Source: Tubiluchus corallicola (lineage: Eukaryota; Priapulida; Priapulimorpha; Priapulimorphida; Tubiluchidae). Taken from it: a stretch of 64,000 nt of DNA. The stretch's first letter is position 1, and each line of letters starts with the position of its first letter. The position numbers were made by a program, and so were the translations under genes. The stretch is from positions 1 to 64,000 of the forward strand of contig JAQGDQ010000154.1 in NCBI GenBank assembly GCA_030141605.1, read 5' to 3'. Below, one piece after another: positions 62,965-64,000 of this stretch. The notes below the pieces were generated by a model. That model searched no databases and had not been told where the DNA came from. It saw only the letters and a list, made by a program, of their open reading frames with translations.

Positions 62965-63031
62965 ACTAAAAAAACTCGTTTAAATTCGATTCGAACTGTA
63001 TTCGATTCAAATGTTCGATGCTCACCCCTAA
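62965..63031 (-). mobile_element. Possible hAT-type element end (TAGGGGTGAG)
   Basis: The - strand begins TAGGGGTGAGCATCGAACAT and continues with TTCGAATCGAA motifs. A similar TTAGGGGTGAGTA plus AAATTCGAATT occurs at 20285-20400. Only single ends are seen. Confidence 0.35.
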
Positions 63032-63726
63032 CCGTTTCGACTACCTCAAAACCAAACCGTCAGGGTCGGCAACACTGACGTTAAATTTTTATAAACTAAA
63101 CTGTTTCTTATCAATAAAATACACGATAATACAGAAAATGCAGATATTATTGTTTAATGCAAGTCAATAACAAAGATGTTTTCAAAGTTTTATTCAAAAC
63201 ATTCCATTTACAAAATTATTTAAATATTTACAATATTTTACATGTAATAGACACGTCAGTATTTATGACAGCATCAGCAAACTGTTAGTATAGCAGTACA
63301 GAAGCAGCAGCAGCAATTTCAACACACATGAACAATATAACGTGTTTGCACTAAATATCGGTTTAATTAGCCTAATTTAGTTTTAGTCTATTAACGGCCT
63401 TTCAGTAATCGCTTTTTTTAAAGTACAGTTTTATTATAGCAAAAAATTCGCAAGTTTATTATAACATATTTACCAGTGTCACAGATAATCAGGCTTTAAA
63501 TGTAGTTGCACATCTAAATTACACGTACATCTAAATTGTTTGTACGTCTATATTAGATGTATTATAATAAAAAAAATTAAGAAATCTATCAAAATTGATA
63601 CGCGGAAATTCTTTATAACATCCTATTGCTAACATGATCAGGTGATGCTAAAATAAATTTGAGAAACTTGCCAATTATTTCCAATGTACAAAATCTACAA
63701 AAATTTCATGCATAATGATACTGTAA

Positions 63727-64000
63727 TTAGCAATTCAGACTATTATATATGTAACAATGGCACACAATGTTTCGTACGATTACCAATAAGCAAGAAATAT
63801 ACCAATCTACATATATACTTTGGTCACTGATCTTTTTTCTCACTATTAAGATTTTGTAAACTCTAGCAGACACTCTGACTAAAGAAACAGATTTACTGTT
63901 GTCATCTCCAGCGCCAGTTCTAGGTAGTTTTACTCCCAAGGAAAAAGTATTTTTAGCAACCATTCCAAACTGCCAAGCCCTTCTCCTTGAATTTTTGTTG
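63727..64000 (-). CDS. Weak open frame at the right edge, possibly an exon of a gene beyond the window
   Basis: The - strand frame is open from the window edge (NKNSRRRAWQFGMVAKNTFS) to a TAA at 63727. Its first half has ordinary composition. The second half (VDWYISCLLVIVRNIVCHC) looks like translated noncoding DNA. I recognise no family, and it may be chance. Confidence 0.15.
   Translation of the reverse strand, partial: NKNSRRRAWQFGMVAKNTFSLGVKLPRTGAGDDNSKSVSLVRVSARVYKILIVRKKISDQSIYVDWYISCLLVIVRNIVCHCYIYNSLNC

Overview
This window is nuclear DNA from an animal. Genes are split by spliceosomal introns of about 0.1-3.5 kb with GT..AG borders. The protein families are metazoan: anoctamin, presenilin, protein O-mannose kinase, a THADA-like protein and a GPI-type alkaline phosphatase. 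The DNA is AT-rich and full of small inverted-repeat DNA elements, decayed LINE fragments, SINEs and microsatellites, which suggests an invertebrate. I cannot place the phylum from sequence alone. All gene models were built by hand from splice sites, reading phase and family resemblance.

Layout. (1) 1-8.1 kb, + strand: the last six exons of a THADA-like gene that enters from the left edge. (2) 9.6-35.7 kb, + strand: an apparently complete 24-exon anoctamin gene (883 codons plus stop). All splice phases agree, and the six expected Ca2+-ligand positions are acidic or amide residues. (3) 37.9-47.7 kb, - strand: a complete 11-exon presenilin gene (511 codons plus stop) with both catalytic aspartates and the PAL motif. 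It lies tail to tail with the anoctamin. (4) 50-51.4 kb: a possible small + strand gene start and, on the - strand, an Arg/Ser-rich terminal exon, both unrecognised. (5) 54.4-54.7 kb, - strand: the last exon of an alkaline phosphatase. (6) 57.0-59.1 kb, - strand: two exons carrying most of a POMK-like kinase. (7) 59-64 kb: microsatellites, another LINE relic, and no gene I can support beyond a weak ORF at the right edge.

The genes do not form a pathway. Presenilin (intramembrane protease), anoctamin (channel or scramblase), POMK (dystroglycan glycan kinase) and alkaline phosphatase are all membrane-associated, but nothing here links their functions.

The mobile fraction is rich. Non-LTR reverse-transcriptase relics lie at 1-315, 876-1305, 53.8, 55.5-57.0 and 60.8 kb. 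There is a 5S rRNA-derived SINE at 27.2 kb and a tRNA-derived SINE at 3.6-3.9 kb. At least eight families of MITE-like or dispersed repeats occur, several in two to four copies inside the window. Several repeats touch splice junctions: a minisatellite begins on a THADA donor site, LINE 3' ends flank a THADA exon, and a trinucleotide repeat forms the tract before a POMK acceptor. I saw no CRISPR, operon or other prokaryotic-type system.
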